From Lytechinus pictus (lineage: Eukaryota > Echinodermata > Echinoidea > Temnopleuroida > Toxopneustidae), in contig NC_087257.1 in assembly GCF_037042905.1 (NCBI RefSeq), positions 14,482,001-14,546,000 on the forward strand: a DNA stretch of 64,000 nucleotides, written 5' to 3'. The first letter of the stretch is position 1. Each line of letters starts with the position of its first letter. Shown here one piece after another: positions 24,701 to 34,513 of the stretch. Below the pieces are notes generated by a model. That model was not told the DNA's origin, made no database searches, and saw only the letters and a list, made by a program, of their open reading frames with translations. Position numbers and translations under genes: made by a program.

Positions 24701-27700
24701 CAACTACTGAATTCATATTTTTAATGTAATCCAAAGACAAAATAGATGGCTTCAAAAATATAGTGTCCGGACACCTGACCCCCATCCTACATGCTATTGC
24801 TAGGCCTATAACTATAAGTATATGTTCATATTAATTATCATAGGCATAGGAAAATAAGAAATTAAAGTGAATAATATTAATGAACAATGTTGATAGTATA
24901 TTTACTTTAGTAACGCTAAAAAATATAAGAAAAAGACCCTGCCGGTTAAGTTAATGCCTGGAAACTTGGCTGCAGCTTTCTGCATTTTTCCAGTAGGGGC
25001 CTACATCCGGTAATAAGGTAATACTCTAATTAATTAATTGGGAGTTGAGTTTTTGTCTTCACCCAAAAAATACAGACAAAATAAAAAACAGACACGACAG
25101 AAGTGAATGGAAGTTGGAACACGAACGGTAACATAAACCAGGATAGACCAAAAGCTTCGGTCTCTTTTATGTTGGTTGTTCCGCTGAACTCCGTTGGCTC
25201 CACTCACCAAAACACAGAGACCGAAGTTTTAGCTCGATCTGTACAGAGGACTCAATAGCCATATGGTTATGTATTAAGTTCGGATAAAACAGGGAAGTGA
25301 AGTTGCACGACAGCCGAATAAGTCCATTTTTTTCCCCTTTTAAGTTTATTTTTCCCCGTTCTGTTTTGGTGCATTTCAGGCCAAAACGGAATAATAATCT
25401 TGTTCTTTTTATATATTTTTAAGAAATAAAGACAAAAATCGATGAGCCCCGTCGGGGGGATTTCGCATTAACCCCCTAATGGTGGCTGCACGATAGCGAG
25501 CCGTCTGTGTATGAGGAGAAATTTAAAAAAAAAATTAAAATGTTTAATTTAAAAAACTCCTCGCAACATGCAGACGGCTGCCAGCTGTCTAAATAATACC
25601 CTAAAGTTTAATATAATCTAACATTGTCTACCTTCTCCTGCACACACACACTTAACTAAACTATCAACTCAGCCTAGTAAAAGTCGTGGTATGGCAGTGT
25701 ATCCTATTGCCGGACACCTTTATTTCAGTGCTTTAAAAATGACAACTAGAGGAAATACAATCAAGAAAAATTCACACCCGCTATTCCAAATATTATGAAA
25801 ATTATGAATATGATAAAATTATTTTATATTTACCAACAATTTTCTTTGCATCGCACTTGCCGCATACCCCTCCACGAAAAACAATTATTTTCGTGCGCGA
25901 CAAATTACATCATGATTCCGGACGCGCGCCGGACGGGTAAAGATATCCTTGATTATAATGATGTAAGAGCAAATTTGTGTGATTTTTTTCTTCTTATATC
26001 ATATCATGAGTAAATTCTAAGTATTATTTGTTTTTTTTTATATCGAATCTGAGCAGATGTTGGTAATAAATTTGTGTTTGATAACTTATCTATTTTGTCT
26101 TGTTAGCTGCATGTTCCATGGCACTTTCCAATAATAATATGCTCGCGTTCGTATCGTGACGCTTATCAAGTTCTATCGATACGCTGCCGACGGCTCTACT
26201 CACGGTAAACCTCGCGCACGGGTACCTTGAGAACGGGGTCCGGACAGCCCGACCACCGGACAGCCCGACCCTGGACAGCCCGACCCGCTGCCCTGGACAA
26301 CTCGTCCCGGTCGAGTTGTCCAGGGTTGGCTCTGAATCGGACAACTCGACCACTTGAATTCTTCTTCAACATTTCATGAAATAAAATTTCAAACTTTACT
26401 TCAAAAGTATTTTCCCGCATAATCCATGTTTCTACAATACATTCTCGACAGAAAATTTAACATATAACATTTGAAGTTCTGCAGTCTGCACCTCTTCTGA
26501 TAAAGCAAATCAGACCATTTTCAATCTTCACCTGAAATGTTGAAGAAGAATTCAAGTGGTCGAGTTGTCCGATTCAGAGCCAACCCTGGACAACTCGACC
26601 GGGACGAGTTGTCCAGGGCAGCGGGTCGGGCTGTCCAGGGTCGGGCTGTCCGGTGGTCGGGCTGTCCCGGAACCCTTGAGAACTAGCCACCGATGATCAC
26701 CCACAATTCACCACACCTCATCATTCGATCGAAGGAGTGGACGAGATTGAAATTCGGCAAAATCAGGCCCATATTTCCGTTAGAAAATATATCAATTGTT
26801 AATACAAAACTACGTTATATGATATTTTAAGCATTTTCTTTCATTTTTAGAGATAATTAGGTAAAAGTTGGATTTTTTGCCTTGTTTTTGCAATCTTGTT
26901 CTATGTATTGCTCTGTGAAATCGAATTGCGGAAGTCTTACGGTACAAATTTGTTTTAGAACGCAGTAATATGCGCGTCCGGAATCATAATAGTGTCCGGT
27001 AATACAATACGTGACTATACTGGTAGATCTAACGTTAGATCTAGACCAGGAATTCTCAAATGGTGGCGCACCGAGCCTTGTGGAGTGGCGCTTGGGAGCC
27101 GGTATAAAAAAAATAAGGAAAAATTGGGGAGAAAAATGTATACCAGTAACATGAGGATTTGGTGATCATTTTAATACAAAAAGAAAGCAAAAAATCTTTA
27201 CTTGAAACTTAAGTACTTATTGATTTCCTCAAATTTTGTCAAATTTAGCACTCGATAATCCTTATAATGGAGGATCGATGGTGTTCTTTTTATTTATTCT
27301 ATGCTACAAAGTTTATGTGCCACACAAGTGATTTGAAAGCCCCGCTTGTAGGATTTCTATTTCTACGGCGAGTAATTTTGCATTTCCTGAGTATACGTTT
27401 TGCTTAAGAGTTAAATATGAAATGATATGATATTCAAAGGACATCCTGATAATAAAAGATAATGAATTAGGCCATTAGGGACATAACAAGCAGAAACTTT
27501 GTTTTCCGAAGCCGATTAAAATCCGAAGTTGTAAAAGTGAAATATGCTCGATGTATTGCCTGCCACGATTGCCTGCATGTACTCTTGTTTAACACGAGTT
27601 GTAGAGAGAGAGGGGGGGGGGCAATTTTTGGCGTTAGTGCAGTGCAACGCCTAATTTTCGGCCCATTGAAAATCAGGGACTGTAAATTCAGCCACTGGCG

Positions 27701-28443
27701 TACAGATTGGGGTGGGGATTGGGGCCCCCTAGTGTTTCAAGGACAAGGGGAGAAAAGGAAAGGGAAAGAGTTGAATATTGTATTGTTTTCTTAATATTAT
27801 GTCAAAATATAGATTTTTGTATTGAAAAGCTCAACATTTTTGCTTCAGCTGCCATATTTAGCCCCCTCATTTTCTTTTTACTCATTACGCCACTTGCTTC
27901 AGCCAATAGATCTGTTGCAGAACAGTCTGAACTAGTTGTTTCATTGGTATGTTGTGAAAAAGTCACTAATCATTTTTCTTTTGATAAATATAATGTGTAG
28001 TTTGTTGGCATTCGTATTTCTTCTGTTGATATTAATTAAAGCCCCTCTGGGCAATCTAAAAGGCCTAACATTCAAAAACTTCTGGGGGCTCTGCCCCCTC
28101 GACCCCCACCAAGGGCCTCTAGACCCCTTCTAAAATACTTTGCTGGTGTAATGGATATAGTGGCGCACTACAGATACTCAACAAGAAATGTGGCGCTTCA
28201 AAAAAAGTAATTGAGAATGGCTGATCTAGACACATACAGATTACAGAGTACAGTCTACGAGCAGTGTAGTTACACTTCCTACAACACGACTCTCTCAGAA
28301 TGGGACCGTGACCCCAGTGTACGCACAAAGATGGGAGGCAACCCATTCCCAAATCACTTCCTTACTCACCCGGCTACCGCTGCTTCGAATTTATTTAGAA
28401 GTGTCTCTTCGATTATTCTATTCTTTATCTCTAATAAAATCAT
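12699..28443 (-). CDS. ARPC2: Actin-related protein 2/3 complex subunit 2 (ARPC2, p34-Arc), complete
   Basis: Nine minus-strand coding exons: 28443-28370, 21264-21230, 20578-20466, 20093-19861, 19345-19252, 17207-17081, 14790-14690, 14142-14036 and 12723-12699. They total 909 nt, so 302 residues plus stop; the human protein has 300. With ARPC4 this subunit forms the core of the Arp2/3 complex, which nucleates branched actin filaments in the cytoplasm. The start [15 protein letters not shown], the motif [35 protein letters not shown] and the tail TVTGRTF are family signatures. All introns are GT-AG and every phase agrees. The small last exon (8 codons) was found by matching the conserved TGKTF-like end. 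Intron 1 is 7.1 kb. The introns are filled with MITEs, but no exon is broken. Confidence 0.97.
12844..13024. mobile_element. MITE, ACATTTGCTC...ACAATTGCTC ends
   Basis: gacatttgctctggcgacaa and the inverse block gagcaattgtcacaggtgaa bound about 180 bp. The interior has CCCTAA-like words (ccctaccctaaacc). Intronic in ARPC2. A second, interrupted copy is at 42807-43275. Confidence 0.7.
13043..13258. mobile_element. MITE, GGGGGTGTTYCACAAA ends
   Basis: gggggtgttccacaaagatt and the inverse aatttttgtgaaacaccccc bound about 215 bp, with a second inverted block (taagtatgactt / aagtcatactta) and (gcacttaaatgcc / ggcatttaagtgc). ARPC2 intron. Confidence 0.7.
14036..14142 (-). CDS. ARPC2: ARPC2 coding exon 8
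   Basis: Reads [18 protein letters not shown] then [17 protein letters not shown], with acceptor gagcag and donor gtaagt. Ends after two bases of the next Thr codon. Confidence 0.95.
14690..14790 (-). CDS. ARPC2: ARPC2 coding exon 7
   Basis: Reads [18 protein letters not shown] then [16 protein letters not shown], with acceptor ttcttgtag and donor gtaaat. Confidence 0.96.
16180..16959. mobile_element. TTAA-flanked (piggyBac-type) MITE with G/C hairpins, second copy
   Basis: TTAA lies at 16176-16179 and 16960-16963. The ends are CCCTAATTCTCCCGGGG and, inverted, CCCTCAATCTCCCGGGG. Inside each end is a hairpin of GGCCATTATGGCC or GGCCATAATGGCC between G and C runs (one C run is about 32 long). 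The interior matches the 9.1-9.7 kb element in reverse. It lies in the ARPC2 intron between exons 6 and 7. Confidence 0.8.
17081..17207 (-). CDS. ARPC2: ARPC2 coding exon 6
   Basis: Reads [20 protein letters not shown] to [12 protein letters not shown], with acceptor cccgtag and donor gtgagc. Confidence 0.95.
17509..17773. mobile_element. Relative of the inner 12.3-kb MITE
   Basis: gcctgtcttacaaagagttg and gattgatctgatcaatcgca on the left pair with tgatcagatcaattgtaact and ctctttaaagatgaggcc on the right. ARPC2 intron 5. Confidence 0.65.
17856..18620. mobile_element. Outer MITE (GTTTCATAAAGCTGTTC family) split by another element
   Basis: Left part gccgtttcataaagctgttc ... gatattcaccattaa; right part aaatgttagttgatgattat ... 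gaacagctttatgaaacacc. The uninterrupted relative at 19653-19842 shows the two parts were once joined at '...gaccattaaatgtt...'. Confidence 0.75.
17946..18536. mobile_element. Inner element, AGGGATGGTCCGGGCTG ends, TTAA or TA target
   Basis: 591 bp with long inverted repeats: agggatggtccgggctgaa at the left, gcagcccggaccatccct at the right, and inner blocks (catgaatattcattaggtgg / ccacctaatgaatattcatg). It interrupts an older MITE. The flanks read as a TTAA duplication (17942-17945, 18537-18540), or TA if the element begins one AA earlier. Confidence 0.75.
18740..18923. mobile_element. MITE, CAGGGGTGTGAG ends
   Basis: caggggtgtgagtgg and the inverse ctctcacaccccta bound about 185 bp, with ctacta on both sides as a likely 6-bp duplication. 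The interior is rich in 'ctgaa' words. Confidence 0.65.
19252..19345 (-). CDS. ARPC2: ARPC2 coding exon 5
   Basis: Reads (M)[17 protein letters not shown] then [14 protein letters not shown], with acceptor atttgcag and donor gtaagt. Confidence 0.95.
19653..19842. mobile_element. Intact hairpin MITE, GGGTGTTTCATAAAGCTG ends
   Basis: The arms ggtgggtgtttcataaagct and agctttatgaaacacccacc are perfect, followed by paired blocks (gttcataagttaagagcg / cgctcttgacttatgaac). It lies 19 bp from the donor of ARPC2 exon 4, in the intron. Confidence 0.8.
19861..20093 (-). CDS. ARPC2: ARPC2 coding exon 4
   Basis: Reads [40 protein letters not shown] and VINYRDDET. Acceptor tactactag, donor gtaagt. Confidence 0.95.
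20466..20578 (-). CDS. ARPC2: ARPC2 coding exon 3
   Basis: Reads [18 protein letters not shown] to [12 protein letters not shown], with acceptor ttcttcag and donor gttaga. Ends in phase 0. Confidence 0.95.
20815..21140 (+). repeat. Two-copy tandem repeat, period about 156-168 bp
   Basis: Words such as 'tcatgt.acct', 'gtttcat.aact', 'agatccataa.ctt' and 'caaatacccccaaca' recur once each, 156-168 bp apart. It lies in the ARPC2 intron between exons 2 and 3. Confidence 0.7.
21230..21264 (-). CDS. ARPC2: ARPC2 coding exon 2 (35 nt)
   Basis: Small exon reading [12 protein letters not shown]. The acceptor ttcttacag lies just above 21264 and the donor gtgagttt just below 21230. The phases fit its neighbours exactly. 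Confidence 0.9.
22112..22960. mobile_element. TTAA-flanked element with 16-bp perfect inverted ends
   Basis: TTAA at 22108-22111 and 22961-22964 flanks 849 bp. The ends CTCTTTGCCCGCCACG are perfectly inverted, and GACTC/GAGTC words continue inside. No transposase reading frame is visible. A lone similar end (TTAACCCCTTGCCCACC) occurs at about 58060. It lies in ARPC2 intron 1. Confidence 0.85.
23186..23667 (+). repeat. 27-bp direct repeats flanking about 430 bp
   Basis: agaggagaaaaagagtggtg followed by ttgagaa occurs at about 23186 and again at about 23640. The stretch between is AT-rich and unrecognised. ARPC2 intron 1. Confidence 0.6.
25699..27005. mobile_element. Possible larger element with TATTGCCGGACAC ends, host to a hAT-like insert
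   Basis: tattgccggacacc near 25706 and gtgtccggtaata near 26991 are inverted. A second pair, attccggacgcgcgcc near 25915 and gcgcgtccggaatcataa near 26966, also faces inward. The foldback at 26235-26675 lies between them. No target duplication could be set. Confidence 0.4.
26235..26675. mobile_element. hAT-like foldback with about 140-bp GC-rich arms and 8-bp TSD
   Basis: TTGAGAAC at 26227-26234 and 26676-26683 is an 8-bp target duplication. The arms (to about 26373 and from about 26533) are nearly perfect inverted copies around an AT-rich spacer of about 160 bp. Each arm repeats 'GGACAGCCCGACC' three times and 'GGACAACTCG' three times. The strong base-composition contrast with its surroundings, and the near-identity of the arms, suggest a young insertion. 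It lies in ARPC2 intron 1. Confidence 0.85.
27690..27900. mobile_element. Fragment of a 'CTGGCGTACAGATTGGGG' repeat family
   Basis: ctggcgtacagattgggg and the following 'gggagaaaaggaaag' and 'ttaatattatgtcaaa' recur at about 32418-32560 (tggtgcacagatgggg, gggagaaaaggaaag, ttaatattaagtcaaa). Confidence 0.5.
28370..28443 (-). CDS. ARPC2: ARPC2 coding exon 1
   Basis: Starts with ATG at 28443-28441 (A at -3, good context) and reads [15 protein letters not shown] to AAVAG. The donor gtgagtaagg follows at 28369. It ends after two bases of a codon. Confidence 0.95.
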
Positions 28444-28656
28444 CTTGATGCTGTGTCTCCAGTACCCAATAGAACTTTTCAGATTCTTCCAGCACTTTCC
28501 GGGGAAAAAAGGTGTTTTTTCTCAAGGTGGGCGACGCTCGACTTCACGTTTGTGCGAGAGAGAAATAGAAGGAAGTGAAAACAAGTTGTGTTTGCTGCCC
28601 TCTACTGACGAGAGGGCGATAAGTCCTTTATTTTTGCTAGGGGGTGATTATAAAGG
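28444..28656 (-). promoter_or_regulatory. ARPC2 5' UTR and proximal promoter region
   Basis: This is the only unique sequence between the ARPC2 start codon and the foldback element that begins at 28657. On the minus strand CCTTTATAAT (28656-28647) resembles a TATA box; the start of transcription would then be near 28620. The transcription start was not directly determinable. Confidence 0.4.
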
Positions 28657-31287
28657 TTTACTGACGGTTGGTCTAATATCACTTGGTCTAATCGTCAGAT
28701 GGGCTAACAACATTCAGACTATTATTACCCATGCACTTAGTCCAATTCTCTTTTGGTCTAATGACCACTTGGTCTCATAGCCAATTGGTCTAATGACCAC
28801 TTGGTCTAATAGCCAAGTGGTCTATAATGACCACTTAAGGTCTATATATAGCCAATTGGTCTAATGACCACTTGGTCTCATAGCCAATTGGTATATGACC
28901 ACTTGGTCTAATAGCCAAATGGTTTAATGCCCAGTTGGGCTAATCTTCACTTGGTCCATTATTCATTTGGTCTATATTGTAGTTCGTGTAATGTGCAGTT
29001 GGTCTAATCCTCACTTGGTCCATTATTCAGTTGGTCTAATGTGCAGTTGGTCTAATTTCCATTTCGGCTAATTTCCACTTGGTCTAATTTCCACTTCGGC
29101 TAATTTCAACTTTGTTTAATTTCCAGATAGTCTAACATTCATTTCGTCTACATGCCACTTGGTCTAATTTGTAAAGTTTAGTGACTTGTTATCAATTTTC
29201 TGGTGAAAATCTTAAAGTTACTTTCCGCGCGCCGGCTTCGAAGCTTCACACGTGCGCCCCTCGATGTTGGAGTACAGTTAGAGTGACGACGGTATATTTC
29301 CATCCCCAAATTTTGAAAATATGGGGATTAAAAAAAATATTGGGGGATTTTCTTTTGTCTGTTAATGGGGATTTTTTGAAGGTTTTGGTGAAAAACAATA
29401 AAATTTTCTATTTTTCTGTGAAATATTAAACGCTAATATACGTTCATAGAGGTGGAAAAATAAGGTTTTAAAATTTCCTGATAATTATTCAAACCCATTC
29501 CCAGTTTCTCATGTTTTCTAAGATGATGCAGTTGATTACGTATATTGTTTGTTAATAGCATGTATTATCATTTTTAATCATATGTACCAGTACTTGTACT
29601 GTAGTAAAAGAGGCTACACTAAAAAAAAAGAACACCATAACCTGTCATTCAATAAATTGTTTTGATATATATACAACAAAATATAACAGAGTCTGACGGA
29701 CTATCGTGCTTTCGACTTTTGGGCCGATCAAAATTTCCTGATTTTGCCCTCATTTATATGATTTTCCCCTGATTTGAGGTAATTTCCTGATTTTTCCCTG
29801 ACTGGAAAAATGTTTTTTAAAATCCCTGATTTTCTTGATTTCCCTGATGGGCTGGGAATTAACCCTGTCAATCCATTTTAAGGAGGAGGAGAAGAAGAAC
29901 AAACAAAAAACAGAATGGCCCGTATTCTGAAGTCGGGTTTAAGTTAAACTCAGGTTTAAAGTTGTGGTTTAAGTATGGGAATAGCCAATAGTATCAAATT
30001 TGTCATTAAGTTGTATGTTTCTTATGTTTACTGTGCTCTTTCCTGATTCATCGATGGTGAAGCCAATAATCTTTTTATACTTCCTAGACAATTACACATG
30101 TATGAATTATTTGAGAGCCAAATGAGCTGAAGTATGATATCTCTACAGTTAGTAATTTATGTAACAATTGGCTCGCCATACTTAAACCACAACTTTAAAC
30201 CTGAGTTTAAGTTAAACCCGACTTCAGAATACGGGCCAATGAGTAGATAATGACTGACTACTGTGATGATAACTGATACAGGCCTGCAAGCGTAGACTAT
30301 ACTATGTTATTACACGTGACCACTTATACGAAGAAGGTTAGAATCGAGAAATGGCTGCTACCAAGATGGAACCCAATAAACCTGTATGTGTATAGTGTTA
30401 TTAAACTATATCTAACTGGTATAAGAGGCATAAACATGTTAACCTGATACGTATCCACACAATCAATTGCATTATATTTTCGTTCCTTTCTTCATAATAA
30501 TGCTATTCTGATGAAACCCCGCCATTCGACCATTATAAGAAGCTATAGTACAAGGTCCCAACTTATATTGTTCTGTAAAATGTACATGAGGTGATAATGA
30601 TTATGAGTTTGATATAATTTTCACCATCATCTATATAATCGATATACATGTATAGGCCTAATTATGAGAATTATATTTGATTAGAATGATTCATTGGAAT
30701 AATTCATCGATAGTCCTCCAGCGCCCACCAGCCCTACCCCGCGGCTCTACCCCTCCGGATCCTGGCGGCATGTATTAACTGATGCATGGTGTATTTATTT
30801 ATCCATTAATATATTTGTTAATTCTAGATCAAATGAATAATAATGAATGATGTTATATAAGAATGAATGGACAGTAGACCAAGTGTGAATTAGACCAAAT
30901 GAAAATTAGACCAAGTGACGATTAGCCCAAGTGGGCATTAGACCATTTGGCTATTAGACCAAGTGGTCATTTGACCATTCGGCTATTAGACTAAGTGGTC
31001 ATTAGACCATTTGGCTATTAGACCAAGTGGTCATTAGACCATTTGGCTATTAGACCGAGTGGTCATTAGACCAAGTGGATATTAGACCAAGTGGAAATTA
31101 GACCAAACGGTCATTCGACCATATGAAAATTAGACGAAATGAAAATTAGACCAAGTGCGCGGGGAAGTAGACGAATTGGATATTAGCCGAACTGGTTTTA
31201 GACGAAATGAGTTTAGACTATGTGAAGTTGGACGAACTGATAAGTAGACTAAGTGGTATTAGACCATCCGATAATTCACCACTCACC
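28657..31287. mobile_element. TU-like foldback element with 16-bp tandem-repeat arms (2.6 kb)
   Basis: The left arm (about 28665-29175) is made of about 30 copies of a 16-bp unit TTGGTCTAATGACCAC, often alternating with TTGGTCTAATAGCCAA. The right arm (about 30870-31265) carries the same unit inverted. The middle, about 1.7 kb, contains a MITE (29918-30237). ATTATAAAGG occurs at 28647-28656 and 31288-31297, a likely target duplication, although the two outermost ends are not perfectly symmetric. Foldback elements with short tandem repeats in their outer arms are known in sea urchin as TU elements; family membership here is inferred from structure only. Confidence 0.75.
29918..30237. mobile_element. 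MITE with GGCCCGTATTCT ends (copy 2)
   Basis: ggcccgtattctgaagtcgg is matched inverted by ccgacttcagaatacgggcc; the arms extend about 60 bp (taaactcaggttta and inverse). AAT flanks both ends. Like copy 1 at 801-1116 it sits in the middle of a 'ggtctaat' foldback. Confidence 0.8.
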
Positions 31288-31297
31288 ATTATAAAGG

Positions 31298-33180
31298 CGA
31301 CCGCACACCTTGCGATTGGTCTGCGACTCAATTTTGGAATAAAACGTAGCAGAATTCGATGCTAATATTGAGACTTGGAATATCTTACTGTGTAATATAT
31401 GTTCGAGATCATCGTACGAATCCCTATATTCAAATATGTGACTATGCTATCATCCTTAATTCCTAGAATGTTTAATAACGTTAGTCGTAATGACGTCATA
31501 GCAGTCGTACGATTTGCTACGATTTGAAACAAATTTGGCCTTTAAAGGCTTACAATCTTACAAAATGGTTATATTGGTATTCTTTCAATTAATTTTAACC
31601 TCAAATAAAATGACTTGTTCCATTCACATTTTCAGAAAATGAGCAAAATGCGATTTGTTCCAAAATCGGATCGCGAACAGTCGTAATGTGGTCTCAATGA
31701 ACAAGAACATGAAGAAGGGAGAGAGGTAGGCCCTACTTCTTCTTCTTCTTTGCCTGGGTATTGGGTCTGCTGCCCAATACCCCCACAGTTTTTACTGGAG
31801 GTGCTGATGTAAATTTGAAAAGTAAAAAAAAAAAAAAAGTTTTCACAACAACATATGGAGAACAAAGCAAAAAATGGGGATTTCACTACATTATTAAAAG
31901 GTAATTTTGGTTATATTTTCCACTTTTAAACATCTTCCGGACAACCTGGGGGTGCTGCCTCTGGAGAATAATACACGCAGCACCCCAAGGAAAATGTTGG
32001 GGGTGCTTCAATGCAGCACCCCCAGCACCCCCCGCTTCCCAGGGACATGGCAGGAAGTGCGCAGATGTTGATGGCGCGGAGAGAAAAGATGCGTTTTAGT
32101 CTTTGCTCTTCCTCGTACAATTTACATATAATGAATAAAATGAGCCCCAATTAAAAAAAAACATTTTCAATGTCTCCTCTTAGGGAATATTTCTACACGG
32201 GGGGGGGGGGGGGGGGGCAACCTAAATGTGACCTCATATTTTACACGACCCAGGCATGCAGACCTAGACTGTCTTATTCCTTCTTTCGTCTCCCCCTTTT
32301 TTTTTTGCTTGATATTTGTATCATCTTAATGAATTTCTCTATAACAGTCAATAATTCCCCCCCCCCCGATCTATGAATAATAAATAGAAGATCGCACTTT
32401 TTCACTCACATTATATCTTACTGGTGCACAGATGGGGGGGGGGGGCTTGGCCCCCCCCCCCCACAAAAAAGGTCACGACCAAGAAAAAGGGAGAAAAGGA
32501 AAGAGAGAATCTGAAATATGATATCATTTGTTTAATATTAAGTCAAACACTACCACAAAATTGATTTTTTGCAATAAAAATGTTAAAATTTCGCTTGCTT
32601 CGCCTTCTCATAACTTTGTATTAATTTTACCCGATACGCCATATCTTGTCCGCTCAAAATTTATGGCTCATTACGCCTCTTTTATGTTTACTTGATAAAT
32701 GAGATACGTGTCCCCTTTTCATTAAGGTTAGTGTATCACCAATTTATAGGATTTGCATCCTGTTTATGACTATACGCAAAAAATTAAATCCTTAAAATTT
32801 TTCTTTTCCAGGTCTAAACATAAAAAAAATTCAGCTAGCGCTCTAAGAATTATAAAGATAGTTGTTAATGTTTTAAATTATGAGTTTATGCAAACAATCC
32901 TTCAATAGTCCATTTTTAGGTTAACATAGGCCTATGTCAGTCCGTGCTTCATGGTCTCATATTGTTTGGTTAGATAGCCGACCCATCGTGCTTAATAATT
33001 ACAAAATTTATACACTAAAGAGCATCTTCTGTTTTCAGGTCTATGTACATGACATAATATAAAACAAAAACAAAAACTCGTGTTTCGCACTCGCATTTAT
33101 TCATTTGTGTCTTATGAGATAATCTTATCTTGCTGGTGGGGATAAAGCATAAATTTACAACTTTAGGGCCCCCCCCAAAA
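31298..33180. other. Gene-free region between foldback elements
   Basis: It starts with a left end of the 'CGCACACCTT.CGA' MITE family (31300-31330). It contains G and C runs, a GC-rich stretch with 'ggtgctgc' words (31935-32045) and a fragment of the family at 27.7 kb (32418-32700). No coding exon seen. Confidence 0.6.
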
Positions 33181-33191
33181 AAAAAAAACAA

Positions 33192-34513
33192 TATAGGTTT
33201 TCCCGTGCAATTTCGCACTTAGTGCATGCAAAAGTAAAGATAGGTCATTTAATTTCGCACATAGTGCATGACAAAGTATAAATAGGTCATTCAATTTACT
33301 AGACAGGGCAGCCAAAATCACCAGTCGGCATTCAAATTCGCTATAGTGCAACCAAAATGGCCATTTGGCATTCACAATCGCTTTAGAGCAACCAAATCCG
33401 CCATTCGGCATACGAATTTGTACATAGTGCAACCAAGTTTGCCCGTGAAACCCCATCGAGCTATGTTAGAGCATTCAATTTCGCCATTGTGCATCCGATT
33501 ATACAATTTGTGCATGCAATTAAGCACACGTAATTTTTTCTATTTGTTTTATAATTTCCTCATGTTTATATTTTCTTCCATTTTATGGGCTTACTGTGTC
33601 CGTATTAAGTCACCGAAAAAATATAAATATCGGATGGCTAAAGGCATATGAATTAACAGAGGGAAAATTTCCTGACATTTCCCTGTGTTAATTCATATGT
33701 CTTTTTATCTTTGTAATTTTTTTGTTCTTAATGTATATTTTCTTGTCATTTGCACCATCTCTTCGATATATGCATTGACTAGAGACATGATCATAGCATG
33801 TATACAATATCATGATTTTCTTCTTTCATAACATACTTTTATTGTTTTTTTTATCTTGTATCTGTTTTCATATGCCTTTAATCATTTAAAACAATAATCT
33901 TTTCATCAAAACTTAAGACATTGACTACGGTTTTCTTCCCTTATATAATTCTTTTTGAACCTTTTATATTCTTTAAAAAACAATAACTTAATGTATATAC
34001 TTAATATGATATCGTAATTGCAGATGGTATATAACTTCCTAAATAGGCAGGCCACTGCTTTTATGTAATTTACATGATTTTTTACAAGCATCTGTAAAGA
34101 ATGATGTAAATTGTTCAGTGCAGTTTTATGAATGGTCACTGGTGGCACACATACTGCAGGTTGGGAAAAACAAGCGAAAATGTTTGAATATGTATTACAA
34201 GTCATGTAAATGATATGCAGTGCTAAATTGAATGCACTAGTTATGAACATGGATACCTAATAGCGAAATTGAACGCTCTGTCTTCAGTCACGTGACCTCC
34301 GGTGTTAACTTGAGTGCACTATGGCGAATCTGAATGATGTTTTTACACTTTTGATTGCTCTATAGCCAAACTGAATGCCCATTATGAATTTTTGGCGGCA
34401 CTGTGGCGATTTTGAATGACTAGTTTGAATTTTTGGTTGCTCTTTAGCGAAATTGAATGAATTATTTATACTCTTGCATGCACTAAGTGCGAAATTGAGC
34501 GGGAAAACCTATA
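33192..34513. mobile_element. Foldback element with about 40-bp tandem-repeat arms
   Basis: The ends TATAGGTTTTCCCG are inverted. The left arm (to about 33520) has a repeated unit of about 40 bp built on 'gcaaccaaaat..ccatt.ggcattcaaattcgctatagt'-like words. The right arm (from about 34254) has the same words inverted (actatggcgaat, ttggttgctc, gcatgcactaagtgcgaaat). The spacer of about 700 bp is AT-rich. It resembles the element at 28.7 kb in design but not in sequence. No coding region. Confidence 0.7.

Noticed and set aside
28211..28780. 189-codon plus-strand open frame
   Set aside because: It is antisense to ARPC2 exon 1 and its promoter and runs into the foldback arm. The ARPC2 reading on the other strand is strongly supported by homology.
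28665..29175. CRISPR-like array (regular short repeats with changing words between)
   Set aside because: The repeats are 16 bp, contiguous and degenerate, with an inverted mate arm 1.7 kb away; this is a foldback transposon arm in a eukaryotic genome.
33906..34250. 114-codon minus-strand open frame
   Set aside because: It is the AT-rich spacer of the foldback element, without recognisable domains.
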